NCBI GenBank assembly: GCA_902362455.1
Contig: CABIWJ010000014.1
Span: 1-44,211, forward strand
Length of the DNA stretch: 44,211 bases
Direction of reading: 5' to 3'
Source: Eubacteriaceae bacterium
GTDB lineage: Bacteria > Bacillota > Clostridia > Lachnospirales > Lachnospiraceae
A program made the position numbers and the translations under genes. The notes below the pieces were generated by a model. The model had not been told where the DNA came from. It ran no database searches and saw only the letters and a list, made by a program, of their open reading frames with translations. How positions within the stretch are numbered: the stretch's first letter is position 1; each line of letters opens with the position of its first letter. Below are positions 15,539-24,070 of this stretch, piece after piece.

Positions 15539-17098
15539 ATGAAACAAGATACTTTAGAGGGCAAAGCAAAAACAAAAAATGGGGTAAAACGGCTGTGTTT
15601 TTCCATAATCTGCATTCTTCTGGAAGTGATTTTTATTATTACTATCGTAACACGCTTGAATGAATATGCAGAAATCATAAATTTATTTACAAGGATTTTG
15701 AGTGGGATCTTGGTTTTGGGATTGTACGCATCAAATAAGACATCCTCTATGAAAATGCCTTGGGTCATCTTAATTCTAATTTTCCCAATTATGGGTGTAG
15801 GCCTGTATTTGTTGATTGGTTTGAATGGTGGCACACATAAAATGCGTGAGCGATATGCAGAAATTGATAGCAAATTGTTACCAATGCTTCCGGACAGTCA
15901 GGAGTGTTTGAGCAGAATAAAAGAAACAATTCCGAAAGCAGGAAATATAGCAAGTTACATACAAAGAAATTCGCAGTATCCAATCTATCAGAATACGGAT
16001 ATTGTGTATTTTGATGAAGCAGTGAAAGGATTAGAGGCACAGCTTAAGGATTTGGAGAAAGCACAGAAGTTTATCTTTATGGAATATCATGCGATAGAAG
16101 ACGCTGAAGCATGGCATAAGATTCAAGATGTTCTGGAAGAGCGAGTAAAAGCAGGTGTAGAAGTTAGAGTATTCTACGATGATATGGGTTCTATAGGCTT
16201 TATTAACACAGATTTTGTGAAAAAGATGGAGGCAATAGGAATTCATTGCCGTGTATTCAATCCGTTTATGCCAGGTTTAAATCTGTTTTTGAACAATCGT
16301 GATCATAGAAAAATAACAGTTATTGATGGAAAAGTCGGATTTACAGGTGGATATAATCTAGCAAACGAATATTTTAATTACACACACCCGTATGGACAGT
16401 GGAAAGATACAGGTATTCGTTTAGAAGGAGATGCTGTTCAGTCGCTTACGGTGACATTTTTGGAAATGTGGAATGCAGTAAGTGATAAGGATGCTAATGA
16501 TTCTGATTTTAGTAAATACCTTTTCCACTATGATTATGCGGCACAGCAAACTGGGTTTGTTCAACCTTATGCAGACAGCCCTATGGATAATGAGCAAGTA
16601 GGAGAAGAAGTTTATATCAGTATGATAAATAAAGCTGAAAAATACTGTTGGTTTATGACTCCATATCTAATCATAACAGATGAAATGACGCATGCGTTAT
16701 GTCTGGCTGCTAAGCGAGGGGTAGACGTAAGAATTATCACACCTGGTATCCCTGATAAAAAATTTATTTATAATATAACTCGTTCTTTTTATCATGGATT
16801 AGTTAAACATGGTGTTCGTGTTTATGAGTGGACTCCTGGTTTCTGTCATGCAAAAATGAGTGTAGCAGATGACTGTATGGCAACTTGTGGAACAATTAAT
16901 CTGGATTATCGAAGTTTATATCACCATTTTGAAAACGGCTGTTTTATGGCAGATTGTCAGGCAGTTGTGGAAATAAAAAATGATCTGATAAGAACGATGG
17001 GAGAATGTCGTGATGTGACAGACCAATATCAAACCGGACGAAGTGCATATTTGCGACTGGGACAATTATTTATGAGATTATTTGCTGGATTGCTATAA
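15539..17098 (+). CDS. cls: Cardiolipin synthase, phospholipase D type
   Basis: The 519-residue protein has two N-terminal transmembrane helices (about residues 17-38 and 48-95) and two PLD catalytic HKD motifs: DHRKITVIDGKVGFTGG in the first half and CHAKMSVADDCMATCGTINLD in the second, followed by the conserved C-terminal RLFAGLL. It condenses two phosphatidylglycerol molecules, or related lipids, to cardiolipin at the membrane. GGAAGGTGG precedes the ATG by about 9 nt. A strong terminator follows. A paralogous C-terminal scrap lies at 22824-23009. It opens a block of lipid-headgroup genes that ends with a PgsA-like enzyme. Confidence 0.93.
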   Translation: MKQDTLEGKAKTKNGVKRLCFSIICILLEVIFIITIVTRLNEYAEIINLFTRILSGILVLGLYASNKTSSMKMPWVILILIFPIMGVGLYLLIGLNGGTHKMRERYAEIDSKLLPMLPDSQECLSRIKETIPKAGNIASYIQRNSQYPIYQNTDIVYFDEAVKGLEAQLKDLEKAQKFIFMEYHAIEDAEAWHKIQDVLEERVKAGVEVRVFYDDMGSIGFINTDFVKKMEAIGIHCRVFNPFMPGLNLFLNNRDHRKITVIDGKVGFTGGYNLANEYFNYTHPYGQWKDTGIRLEGDAVQSLTVTFLEMWNAVSDKDANDSDFSKYLFHYDYAAQQTGFVQPYADSPMDNEQVGEEVYISMINKAEKYCWFMTPYLIITDEMTHALCLAAKRGVDVRIITPGIPDKKFIYNITRSFYHGLVKHGVRVYEWTPGFCHAKMSVADDCMATCGTINLDYRSLYHHFENGCFMADCQAVVEIKNDLIRTMGECRDVTDQYQTGRSAYLRLGQLFMRLFAGLL

Positions 17099-17113
17099 GA
17101 ATCTGATGAAACG

Positions 17114-17167
17114 ACCTTTCAAAAAACAGTTGATTTAGAAGTTAACTGTTTTTGAAAGGCCGTTTTT
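17114..17167 (+). terminator. Strong terminator after cls
   Basis: ACCTTTCAAAAAACAGTT pairs with AACTGTTTTTGAAAGG with a single bulge and is followed by CGTTTTTG. No gene is seen in the remaining bases up to 17295. Confidence 0.85.
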
Positions 17168-17295
17168 GCTATATCTAACAGTCTGTTGTACAAAGAAGAT
17201 TTTGCATGGATGAAAAAACAAACCTTGTTGAGGTTAAATTGAGATTGACTTTGTATTGTATAAGTATGAAATAAAAAGGAATCAGGTGATGTACA

Positions 17296-18729
17296 ATGAA
17301 AAAGCATAAAATATGTAAAATCCTTCTTGTTATACTGGCAATTTTTTTATGTGTGGCTTTTTATGAATTGCTCGGAATCTGCGTTGCATATAAAAAGCAG
17401 CCGGAAGTGTCCAATACAACCAAAAAAGAAACAAAAAATGGGTCATGGAACGAATGCAGTGAAAATATAGAACGGGCAGTAATCATAGAAAAGAATCCAG
17501 AAGCGCTTTTACAAAGAGTGCGTTTGATCAAGAATGCAAAAAAGGAAATTATTCTTTCTACTTTTGCATTTCAATCCGATGAAAGTGGAAAATTGATTTT
17601 AGGAGCACTGTATGATGCGGCAGACAGAGGTGTACATATTCGTCTGTTAGTAGATGGAATGGAGAGTTGGATTGATATGGAAGGAAATCCGTATTTCTAT
17701 GGATTATCTTCCCATGAGAATGTTGAAATTAAACTGTATAATAAGGCCAATCCGTTGAAACCGTGGAAAATGATGGGCAGAATGCATGATAAATATTTGA
17801 TTGCAGATGGAAAGAGATATATTCTTGGAGGAAGAAATACATACAACTATTTCCTGGGTGATTTTCCGGGACATAAGAACTATGACAGAGACGTGTTAGT
17901 GGTTTGCGATGAACCTGAGAAAGAAAATTCAGTTAACCAGTTGTTAGAGTATTTTGAAACGATATGGGAACAAGAAGACAGTGGTTATTTTCATGACAAT
18001 AAAAAACTGGCAAATAGAAAATCTGTAAAGAACGCAGTTTTAGAGCTGCAGAACGGCTATCAGAAATATTTTGAAGAGAATAAGGAAAGAATCTGCGATA
18101 CCGATTACACGGACGAAACTTTTGAGACAGAAAAGATTGCATTAGTGTCAAATCCTATCCACACAGGTTCCAAGGAACCAGTAGTCTGGTATCAACTGGG
18201 AGAACTAATGAAAAATGCAAAAGAGCGCGTGAAAATTCATACACCATATATTATCTGCAATGATATGATGTATAATACATGGAAAGAGATTGCGGAGAGA
18301 GTTCCGGATTTTTCTATCATGACCAATTCGGTTGCCAACAATGGAAATCCGTTTGGTTCTGCTGATTATGCGAGAAACAGAAACAGAATTTTAAATACAG
18401 GAATTGATATCTGGGAGTATGAAGGCGGCTATTCTTACCACGGAAAAAGCATCCTGATTGATGATGATCTATCCGTAATAGGTTCCTTTAACATGGATAT
18501 GAGAAGCACGTATCTGGATACGGAACTGATGCTTGTAATACGTAGCAAAGAGATTAATAAACAGTTGGAAGAAGGCATGATGGAATATGAAAGAGTGTCC
18601 CGACAGGTATTGGAAGATGGAACCTATCGTGATCCGTATCATGTAGAGCCAATTGAATTGACAAAGAAGCGTCAGAGAAACATACTTTTGGTACAGCATC
18701 TGCTTGGATGGGCAAGATATCTGTTCTGA
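17296..18729 (+). CDS. Membrane-anchored phospholipase D-family protein
   Basis: This 477-residue protein has one N-terminal hydrophobic anchor (ILLVILAIFLCVAFYELLGI) and then an extracytoplasmic-looking body. It has two PLD motifs: MHDKYLIADGKRYILGGRN near residue 165 and YHGKSILIDDDLSVIGSFNMD near residue 385. It differs from cls in lacking the second helix and the C-terminal RLFAGLL, so the substrate is uncertain; cardiolipin or another phosphatidyl transfer is plausible given its neighbours. AGGTGATG lies before the start. The response regulator gene begins 18 bases downstream, suggesting one operon with the two-component system. Confidence 0.8.
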   Translation: MKKHKICKILLVILAIFLCVAFYELLGICVAYKKQPEVSNTTKKETKNGSWNECSENIERAVIIEKNPEALLQRVRLIKNAKKEIILSTFAFQSDESGKLILGALYDAADRGVHIRLLVDGMESWIDMEGNPYFYGLSSHENVEIKLYNKANPLKPWKMMGRMHDKYLIADGKRYILGGRNTYNYFLGDFPGHKNYDRDVLVVCDEPEKENSVNQLLEYFETIWEQEDSGYFHDNKKLANRKSVKNAVLELQNGYQKYFEENKERICDTDYTDETFETEKIALVSNPIHTGSKEPVVWYQLGELMKNAKERVKIHTPYIICNDMMYNTWKEIAERVPDFSIMTNSVANNGNPFGSADYARNRNRILNTGIDIWEYEGGYSYHGKSILIDDDLSVIGSFNMDMRSTYLDTELMLVIRSKEINKQLEEGMMEYERVSRQVLEDGTYRDPYHVEPIELTKKRQRNILLVQHLLGWARYLF

Positions 18730-18747
18730 TAAAGGAGGAAGAAGATC

Positions 18748-19419
18748 GTGTTTCAAATATTAATTGTAGAAGATGATAAAGAATTAAGCCAGCTATTCCA
18801 AAAAGTGCTTGAGAAGAATGGATATCAGGTCAAAAGTGCATCGGATGGAGCACTGGCATTAGAAATATTGGATAAAGAGTATATTGATCTGATCATTTCC
18901 GATATTATGATGCCGGTTATGGATGGTTATGAACTGGTGTCAGAACTCCGTTCAGCAGGATATCAGATACCGGTACTTATGATCACTGCGAAAGGTTCCT
19001 TTGATGATATGCGCCAGGGATTTCTTTCGGGAAGTGACGATTATATGGTAAAACCAGTAAATGTGAATGAAATGGTTTTAAGAGTCGGAGCACTGCTTCG
19101 CCGTGCACAGATACTGAATGAACACAAAATTGTGATCGGTTCAACAGAGTTTGATTATGATGCAATGACGGTTACAACTGATAAGGAAAGTCTTGTTTTG
19201 CCTAAAAAAGAATTCCTGCTTTTATATAAGCTTGCAACTTCGCCAGGCAGAACATTTACAAAACAACAGTTGATGGATGAAGTATGGGGATACGAGACGG
19301 AGGCAGACCCACATACGATAGAGGTACATATAGGAAGAATCAGAGAGCGTTTTAAAGATAACCCTGATTTTGAAATCGTAACAATGCGTGGAATTGGATA
19401 CAAGGTGGTGAAAAAATAA
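18748..19419 (+). CDS. OmpR/PhoB-family response regulator
   Basis: The 223-residue protein has a receiver domain (VEDDKE at the start, phospho-Asp in LIISDIMMPVMDGYE, Lys in YMVKPVN) and a winged-helix DNA-binding domain (LPKKEFLLLYKLATSPGRTF, HTIEVHIGRIRERF, VTMRGIGYKVVKK). The start is GTG with AAAGGAGGAAG upstream. It overlaps the kinase gene by one base (TAATG), so they form a pair. Genes on both sides concern membrane lipids or membrane proteins, which makes envelope stress the likely signal; that is inference. Confidence 0.93.
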   Translation: MFQILIVEDDKELSQLFQKVLEKNGYQVKSASDGALALEILDKEYIDLIISDIMMPVMDGYELVSELRSAGYQIPVLMITAKGSFDDMRQGFLSGSDDYMVKPVNVNEMVLRVGALLRRAQILNEHKIVIGSTEFDYDAMTVTTDKESLVLPKKEFLLLYKLATSPGRTFTKQQLMDEVWGYETEADPHTIEVHIGRIRERFKDNPDFEIVTMRGIGYKVVKK

Positions 19420-20462
19420 TGGAACAAAAGAAAGAAAAAGGATTGCGGATCCGATCCTGTCTGACTGGTGCAATCTGGCTGGCACTTGTATTTTCAACAG
19501 TCATATCTGCTTTATTATTTGCTTTTTTGAATCATTTTTTTAATCTGCCAGGCAGCATACCTGTGCTTGGCTGGCTTTTGATTTTCAATACATTGATTGC
19601 AGGGCTGATCACTTCCTTTATTAATGCAAAGTTGCTGGAACCAATTACCAGACTTAGTAAAGCAATGAAGGAAGTTTCTCAGGGAGATTTTGAACAGCAT
19701 TTGGAAACGAACAGCCGTATAGCAGAAGTTGGAGAATCTTATCAAAGTTTTAACGTTATGACAAAAGAACTTCGTGCAACAGAGGTGCTGCAGATGGATT
19801 TTGTATCTGATGTTTCTCATGAGTTTAAGACCCCGATTAATGCCATTGAAGGATATACAATGCTGCTTCAGGGAGAAGAACTGTCTCCGGATCAAGAGGA
19901 ATATGTAGAAAAAATCTTATTTAACACCCAAAGGCTTTCCGGATTGGTTGGTAATATTTTGCTGTTATCCAAGTTAGAGAATCAGAATATACCAATGAAA
20001 AAAACAGAATATCGTCTGGATGAACAGATCCGCCAGGCATTTCTTTCATTGGAAACAAAATGGACAGAAAAAGAAATTGGTTTTCAGGTAGAATTGGAGG
20101 AAGTTAAATATACTGGGAATGAAGGACTTTTTATGCATATCTGGATAAATCTTTTGGATAATGCGATTAAGTTCAGCCCTTCAAAGGGGACAATTACGAT
20201 GTTTCTGAAACAAGAACAGGATTCTGTTAAGTTCATTCTGGAAGATGAAGGACCAGGAATAGAGGATGATGTAAAATCCAGAATATTTGACAAGTTCTAT
20301 CAGGTAGATGGATCTCATAAAGCAGAAGGAAATGGCCTAGGTCTTGCACTTGTAAAACGGATTGTAGATAGTGCCGGAGGAACAATCAAAGCAGAAAACC
20401 GTGAATATGGTGGATGCAGATTTGTTGTAGAGCTTCCAATACAGAAAGATGAGGCCATATAA
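19419..20462 (+). CDS. Sensor histidine kinase
   Basis: The 347-residue protein has two transmembrane helices (about residues 14-37 and 44-66) separated by a very short loop, so it probably senses within the membrane rather than through an outside domain. Then come a HAMP-like linker (LEPITRLSKAMKEVSQGDF), the phospho-acceptor DVSHEFKTPINAIEGY, and ATPase boxes NLLDNAIKFSP, EDEGPGIED and GNGLGLALVKRIV. The short-loop design is typical of intramembrane-sensing kinases that detect cell-envelope stress in Firmicutes. It is coupled to the response regulator by a one-base overlap. Confidence 0.93.
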   Translation: MEQKKEKGLRIRSCLTGAIWLALVFSTVISALLFAFLNHFFNLPGSIPVLGWLLIFNTLIAGLITSFINAKLLEPITRLSKAMKEVSQGDFEQHLETNSRIAEVGESYQSFNVMTKELRATEVLQMDFVSDVSHEFKTPINAIEGYTMLLQGEELSPDQEEYVEKILFNTQRLSGLVGNILLLSKLENQNIPMKKTEYRLDEQIRQAFLSLETKWTEKEIGFQVELEEVKYTGNEGLFMHIWINLLDNAIKFSPSKGTITMFLKQEQDSVKFILEDEGPGIEDDVKSRIFDKFYQVDGSHKAEGNGLGLALVKRIVDSAGGTIKAENREYGGCRFVVELPIQKDEAI

Positions 20463-20493
20463 GTTTAAGAAAAACAGATAGAGGAGGAATTAC

Positions 20494-21558
20494 ATGACAT
20501 TTTATCAGGAATTGCAGTTAAATCAGGCAGGTTCTAAAAATCTGTTGAAAAAGAGTGAAACAGTGAAAGAAAAATCATATCATATACTGGTATATTTGGT
20601 AAAGATAGCTGTTACAATGGCATTTTGTTTTTTATTTGTTACTATTTTCAGTATCTTATTTGGAAATGAGAATAGTATTGTGGGTGTAGTAGTTTTATTA
20701 TGCCTTATGGTATTTCGGAATGCAGATTTGGGGATCCACACCGGACAATCTACGATGCTTTTGGCTTTGTTCTTTGTAATTATGACTGTATGTCCGCATT
20801 TAGCAAATCAGTTTTCACCGGTATTGGGAATGCTGTTAAATATTGCGGCACTGGCTGTGTTGATTCTGTTCGGATGCCATAATCCATTCATGTTTAATCA
20901 ATCTACATTGGTTCTTGGGTATCTGCTGCTATATGGTTATGATGTTACGGGAAAAAGCTATCAGATGCGATTAGTCGGAATGGCTTTAGGTGCAGCACTT
21001 ACCTGCTTCGTATTTTATCGAAATCATAAAAACAGAACTTATAAAAGAAATCTGAAAGATCTGATACAAGAATTTGATATCACTTCTTCCAGAACAAAAT
21101 GGCAGATATGTCAGATTTTATGCGTACCGATTGTCCTTTGCATTGCAGAACTTTGTAATATGCCACGTGCAATGTGGGCTGGTATTGCGGCCATGTCCGC
21201 GATTTTGCCGTTTATGGAAGATATGCACTACAGAGTCCGTAAAAGGATTGTCGGAAATATTGCAGGTGTTATATGTTTTACAGTATTATATTTTCTGCTT
21301 CCTTCGTCAATCTATGCATATATAGGAATTCTTGGTGGAATCGGTGTAGGATTTTCAGCACAATATGGCTGGCAGGCAGTATTTAACACATTTGGTGCTT
21401 TAGCCATTGCTGCAGAGACTTATGGACTACAAGGAGCGGTTAGTCTTAGAGTGATTCAAAATGTTTTTGGTGTTGTGTTTGCTTTAGCATTTTGTGTTAT
21501 ATTTTATTGGTTTATGTCTAAAAAAAAGGAAAGTGATGTGACCGTACATGCAGAGTGA
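20494..21558 (+). CDS. FUSC-like polytopic membrane protein
   Basis: The 354-residue protein has about ten hydrophobic segments in two clusters separated by a basic cytoplasmic loop (FYRNHKNRTYKRNLKD). This matches the duplicated half of FUSC / aromatic-acid-exporter-like proteins (motifs such as MWAGIAAMSAILPFMED, RVRKRIVGNIAG). A substrate cannot be read from sequence. AGAGGAGG precedes the start by 9 nt. Its 3' end overlaps the phosphatidyltransferase gene by 11 bases, and it follows the kinase by 31 bases, so it belongs to the same operon. Confidence 0.75.
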   Translation: MTFYQELQLNQAGSKNLLKKSETVKEKSYHILVYLVKIAVTMAFCFLFVTIFSILFGNENSIVGVVVLLCLMVFRNADLGIHTGQSTMLLALFFVIMTVCPHLANQFSPVLGMLLNIAALAVLILFGCHNPFMFNQSTLVLGYLLLYGYDVTGKSYQMRLVGMALGAALTCFVFYRNHKNRTYKRNLKDLIQEFDITSSRTKWQICQILCVPIVLCIAELCNMPRAMWAGIAAMSAILPFMEDMHYRVRKRIVGNIAGVICFTVLYFLLPSSIYAYIGILGGIGVGFSAQYGWQAVFNTFGALAIAAETYGLQGAVSLRVIQNVFGVVFALAFCVIFYWFMSKKKESDVTVHAE

Positions 21559-22120
21559 AGTGAATCAGGAAGAAAATTTGAATAGAATTATTACGGTTCC
21601 TAATCTTCTTTCTTTTTTTCGGCTTTGTCTGATTCCGGTAATTATATGGAGTTATTGTGTAAAGAAAAATCCTCTGTTAGCTGGTGAAATCTTATTGCTG
21701 TCTGGTCTTACGGATCTTGCTGATGGATATATCGCAAGAAGATTCCATAGGATTAGTAATTTAGGAAAAATACTTGATCCGGTGGCTGATAAGCTGACAC
21801 AGGCAGCGATGTTAATCTGTCTGTTTACTCGTTTTCCGCATATGCTTCTTTTAATCGTAATAATGGCAGGTAAGGAGCTGTATATGGTAGTCAGTGGATG
21901 TCTTGTGATACGAAAGACAGGAAAAGTACATGGTGCAGACTGGCATGGAAAGATAGTAACCTTTTTATTATATGGAACTGCAGCGGTGCATATTATATGG
22001 TTCCAAATTACACCGATGGTATCAGATCTGTTGATTGGTTTGTGCGCTATAATGATGGTCATATCGGTCGCTCTGTATATTATCCAGAATACCAGGACTC
22101 TTAAGGGAGAGACTGTATAA
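21548..22120 (+). CDS. pgsA: CDP-alcohol phosphatidyltransferase (PgsA-like)
   Basis: The 190-residue membrane enzyme carries the complete CDP-alcohol phosphotransferase signature DG-x2-AR-x8-G-x3-D-x3-D (DGYIARRF...GKILDPVAD) after ITVPNLLSFFRL, the usual start of phosphatidylglycerophosphate synthases. It probably makes phosphatidylglycerol-phosphate from CDP-diacylglycerol and glycerol-3-phosphate, the precursor pathway for the cls product. The start overlaps the FUSC-like gene. With two PLD enzymes and a two-component system it forms an anionic-lipid remodelling block. It may be a second, regulated copy beside a housekeeping pgsA elsewhere; that cannot be tested here. Confidence 0.85.
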   Translation: MQSEVNQEENLNRIITVPNLLSFFRLCLIPVIIWSYCVKKNPLLAGEILLLSGLTDLADGYIARRFHRISNLGKILDPVADKLTQAAMLICLFTRFPHMLLLIVIMAGKELYMVVSGCLVIRKTGKVHGADWHGKIVTFLLYGTAAVHIIWFQITPMVSDLLIGLCAIMMVISVALYIIQNTRTLKGETV

Positions 22121-22244
22121 GCAATTTTATATTGCAATGACTAGAAAAATATTTAGGAGAAGATAGATATAAACAGTAAGTCAAACACACAAACTATGGA
22201 GTCTTTAGTCGGTTTAATAAAATTTTAGATAGAAAATAAATCAT

Positions 22245-22263
22245 TCAATGTCATTTAGATAAG
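22245..22263 (+). repeat. 19-bp direct repeat, left copy
   Basis: TCAATGTCATTTAGATAAG occurs here and again in the same orientation at 25903-25921. The left copy lies next to a truncated IS4-type transposase, so the repeat may be an insertion-sequence end. The bases from 22121 to 22327 otherwise show no gene. Confidence 0.8.
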
Positions 22264-22327
22264 GTTTTTTATGACAAAAAGACAGATTGCTTATCTGCCT
22301 TATAATGCAGTATAATGGTAACGAGAT

Positions 22328-22666
22328 TTATGCAACCCGATACATGAAATCCCTATTTCTCTTTGGACGGAGGTGGATAGGATATTTTCGATTGTACTTG
22401 ACAGGTGTCAGATACTTTTGTATGAGAAGCATGGACTCTGTTTCGTTACCATCGTGTTTGAGATATGCCCTGCATATGTTTACTGCATTTGAAACGGATT
22501 TACTCTGCATCTGGAGCATAAACTGAATATACTCGCGGAAAGAAAGTTTGCGGTTCCTAGTAAAATCACTTTCCGGATTACGGCAGAACATGGAGTGAAT
22601 TTCATCGAGTTCTGTGATGCAGTTGTCGAGTGTGGATTTTAAATTAGATAAGAAAAAATCAGCCAT
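22328..22666 (-). pseudogene. N-terminal remnant of an IS4-family transposase
   Basis: The first 55-60 residues (MADFFLSNLKSTLDNC, DFTRNRKLSFREYIQFMLQM) match the N-terminal region of IS4-family transposases common in Lachnospiraceae. After that the sequence diverges and soon stops (112 codons in all), with none of the DDE catalytic domain. It is therefore a non-functional scrap. AAGGAGG precedes the ATG on the minus strand. It lies between a direct repeat and a cls fragment, suggesting that an insertion and later deletion removed most of a second cls copy. Confidence 0.7.
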
Positions 22667-22823
22667 AATGAGCCTCCTTGAAATATGTTTATAATCAAGG
22701 CTTACGCAACATATATTGGCTTACTTATCAACTGTTTTTTGTAATATTTTTAAAGTTTTTAGGTATAAAAACAGTGGCTTTCTATGACAGAAAACCACTA
22801 AAATGATGCTTAACTGAATGGCA

Positions 22824-23009
22824 TTGCTTTATCACCACTTTGAAAATGGTTGTTTTATGGCGGATAGTCAGACAGTTTTGGATATAAGAGATGATCTGGG
22901 AGCAACCATGAATGAATGCAGGGAAGTGACCGAAAAGTACCGCACAGGACGGAGTGCATATTTACGGCTCGTACAGTTGTTTATGAGATTGTTTGCAGGA
23001 CTATTATAG
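22824..23009 (+). pseudogene. C-terminal fragment of a second cardiolipin synthase
   Basis: The frame reads LYHHFENGCFMAD, then VTEKYRTGRSAYLRL and QLFMRLFAGLL, matching the last 60 residues of the intact cls at 15539-17098 with many substitutions (DNA similarity roughly three quarters by eye). The two copies are thus old paralogues, not a recent duplication. Everything upstream, including both HKD motifs, is missing. The break lies just before 22824, next to the IS4 remnant. The choloylglycine hydrolase gene starts 21 bases downstream. Confidence 0.85.
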
Positions 23010-23030
23010 CAGAAAGAAGAGGTGTTCGAT

Positions 23031-24020
23031 ATGTGTACAGCAGCAACTTACAAAACAAAAGATTTTTATATGGGCAGAACGCTTGATTATGAATTTTCCT
23101 ATGGGGAACAGATCACGATAACGCCAAGAAATTACGAATTTGATTTCCGGTTTGCCGGGAAGATAAAAAGCCATTATGCTTTGATCGGAATGGCATTTGT
23201 TGCAGAAGGTTATCCGCTTTATTATGATGCTGTTAATGAAAAAGGCCTTGGAATGGCAGGTCTTAATTTTGTCGGCAATGCGGCATATGAAGAGGCTTTG
23301 CCGGAAGATGAAACAGAAGTCAGCCAGGTGGCACAGTTCGAGTTCATCCCATGGATCCTTACACAGTGTGCTACTGTAGCAGAGGCGAGAGAGAAGCTGG
23401 CAGCAATGAGACTGACAGGTACAGCATTCAGTGAACAGCTGCCGACAGCACAGCTTCACTGGATCATTGCAGACAAAGACTCCTGTATCGTTGTTGAGTC
23501 TATGAAGGATGGGCTGCATGTATATGATAATCCGGTAGGAGTGCTTACCAATAATCCACCATTCCCGAGTCAGATGTTTGCATTGAATAATTATGCCGGA
23601 GTATCCAGAAAACAGCCGGAGAGTACTTTTGCAGGAGTATTACAGCTTGATGCATATAGCAGAGGAATGGGTGGAATGGGAATACCTGGAGATCTTTCCA
23701 GCCAGTCAAGATTTGTGAAAGTTGCCTTTACAAAATTAAATTCGAACTCCGGTGAAGAAGAGGATGAGAGTGTAAGCCAGTTCTTCCATATCTTAGGATC
23801 CGTAGATCAGCAGCGTGGATGCTGTGAGGTGACAGAAGGCAAATATGAGATCACGATATACACGTCCTGTTGTAATACAGCAAAAGGTATTTATTATTAT
23901 ACGACTTATGATAATCATCAGATCACAGCGGTTGACATGCATGCGGAAAATCTGGATTCAGATCAGCTGATCTGTTATCCGCTTCTGTCCAAGGGCGAAG
24001 TCAGATGGCAGAATAAATAA
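23031..24020 (+). CDS. bsh: Choloylglycine hydrolase family enzyme (bile salt hydrolase-like)
   Basis: The 329-residue protein is an Ntn-hydrolase of the choloylglycine hydrolase family. I chose ATG 23031, not GTG 23022, because it yields MCT, placing the nucleophile Cys at position 2 where Met removal exposes it; AAGAGG lies about 9 nt upstream. Other active-site elements are R16 and D19 (GRTLDYE), NEKGLGMAGLNFVGNA, VLTNNPPF with catalytic Asn, and PGDLSSQSRFVKVAF with catalytic Arg. The family cleaves glycine- or taurine-conjugated bile acids, or penicillin V, in the cytoplasm. Length and motifs match bile salt hydrolases. It sits with ftsH between two 19-bp repeats, downstream of a broken cls. 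Confidence 0.88.
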   Translation: MCTAATYKTKDFYMGRTLDYEFSYGEQITITPRNYEFDFRFAGKIKSHYALIGMAFVAEGYPLYYDAVNEKGLGMAGLNFVGNAAYEEALPEDETEVSQVAQFEFIPWILTQCATVAEAREKLAAMRLTGTAFSEQLPTAQLHWIIADKDSCIVVESMKDGLHVYDNPVGVLTNNPPFPSQMFALNNYAGVSRKQPESTFAGVLQLDAYSRGMGGMGIPGDLSSQSRFVKVAFTKLNSNSGEEEDESVSQFFHILGSVDQQRGCCEVTEGKYEITIYTSCCNTAKGIYYYTTYDNHQITAVDMHAENLDSDQLICYPLLSKGEVRWQNK

Positions 24021-24070
24021 TACGAAAATGCACGGAGAAAGCATAACGCAGAACAACAGGAGGAAAGACC

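Noticed and set aside
22287..22526. Plus-strand 79-codon frame
   Set aside because: It is antisense to the IS4 transposase remnant and lacks any start signal.
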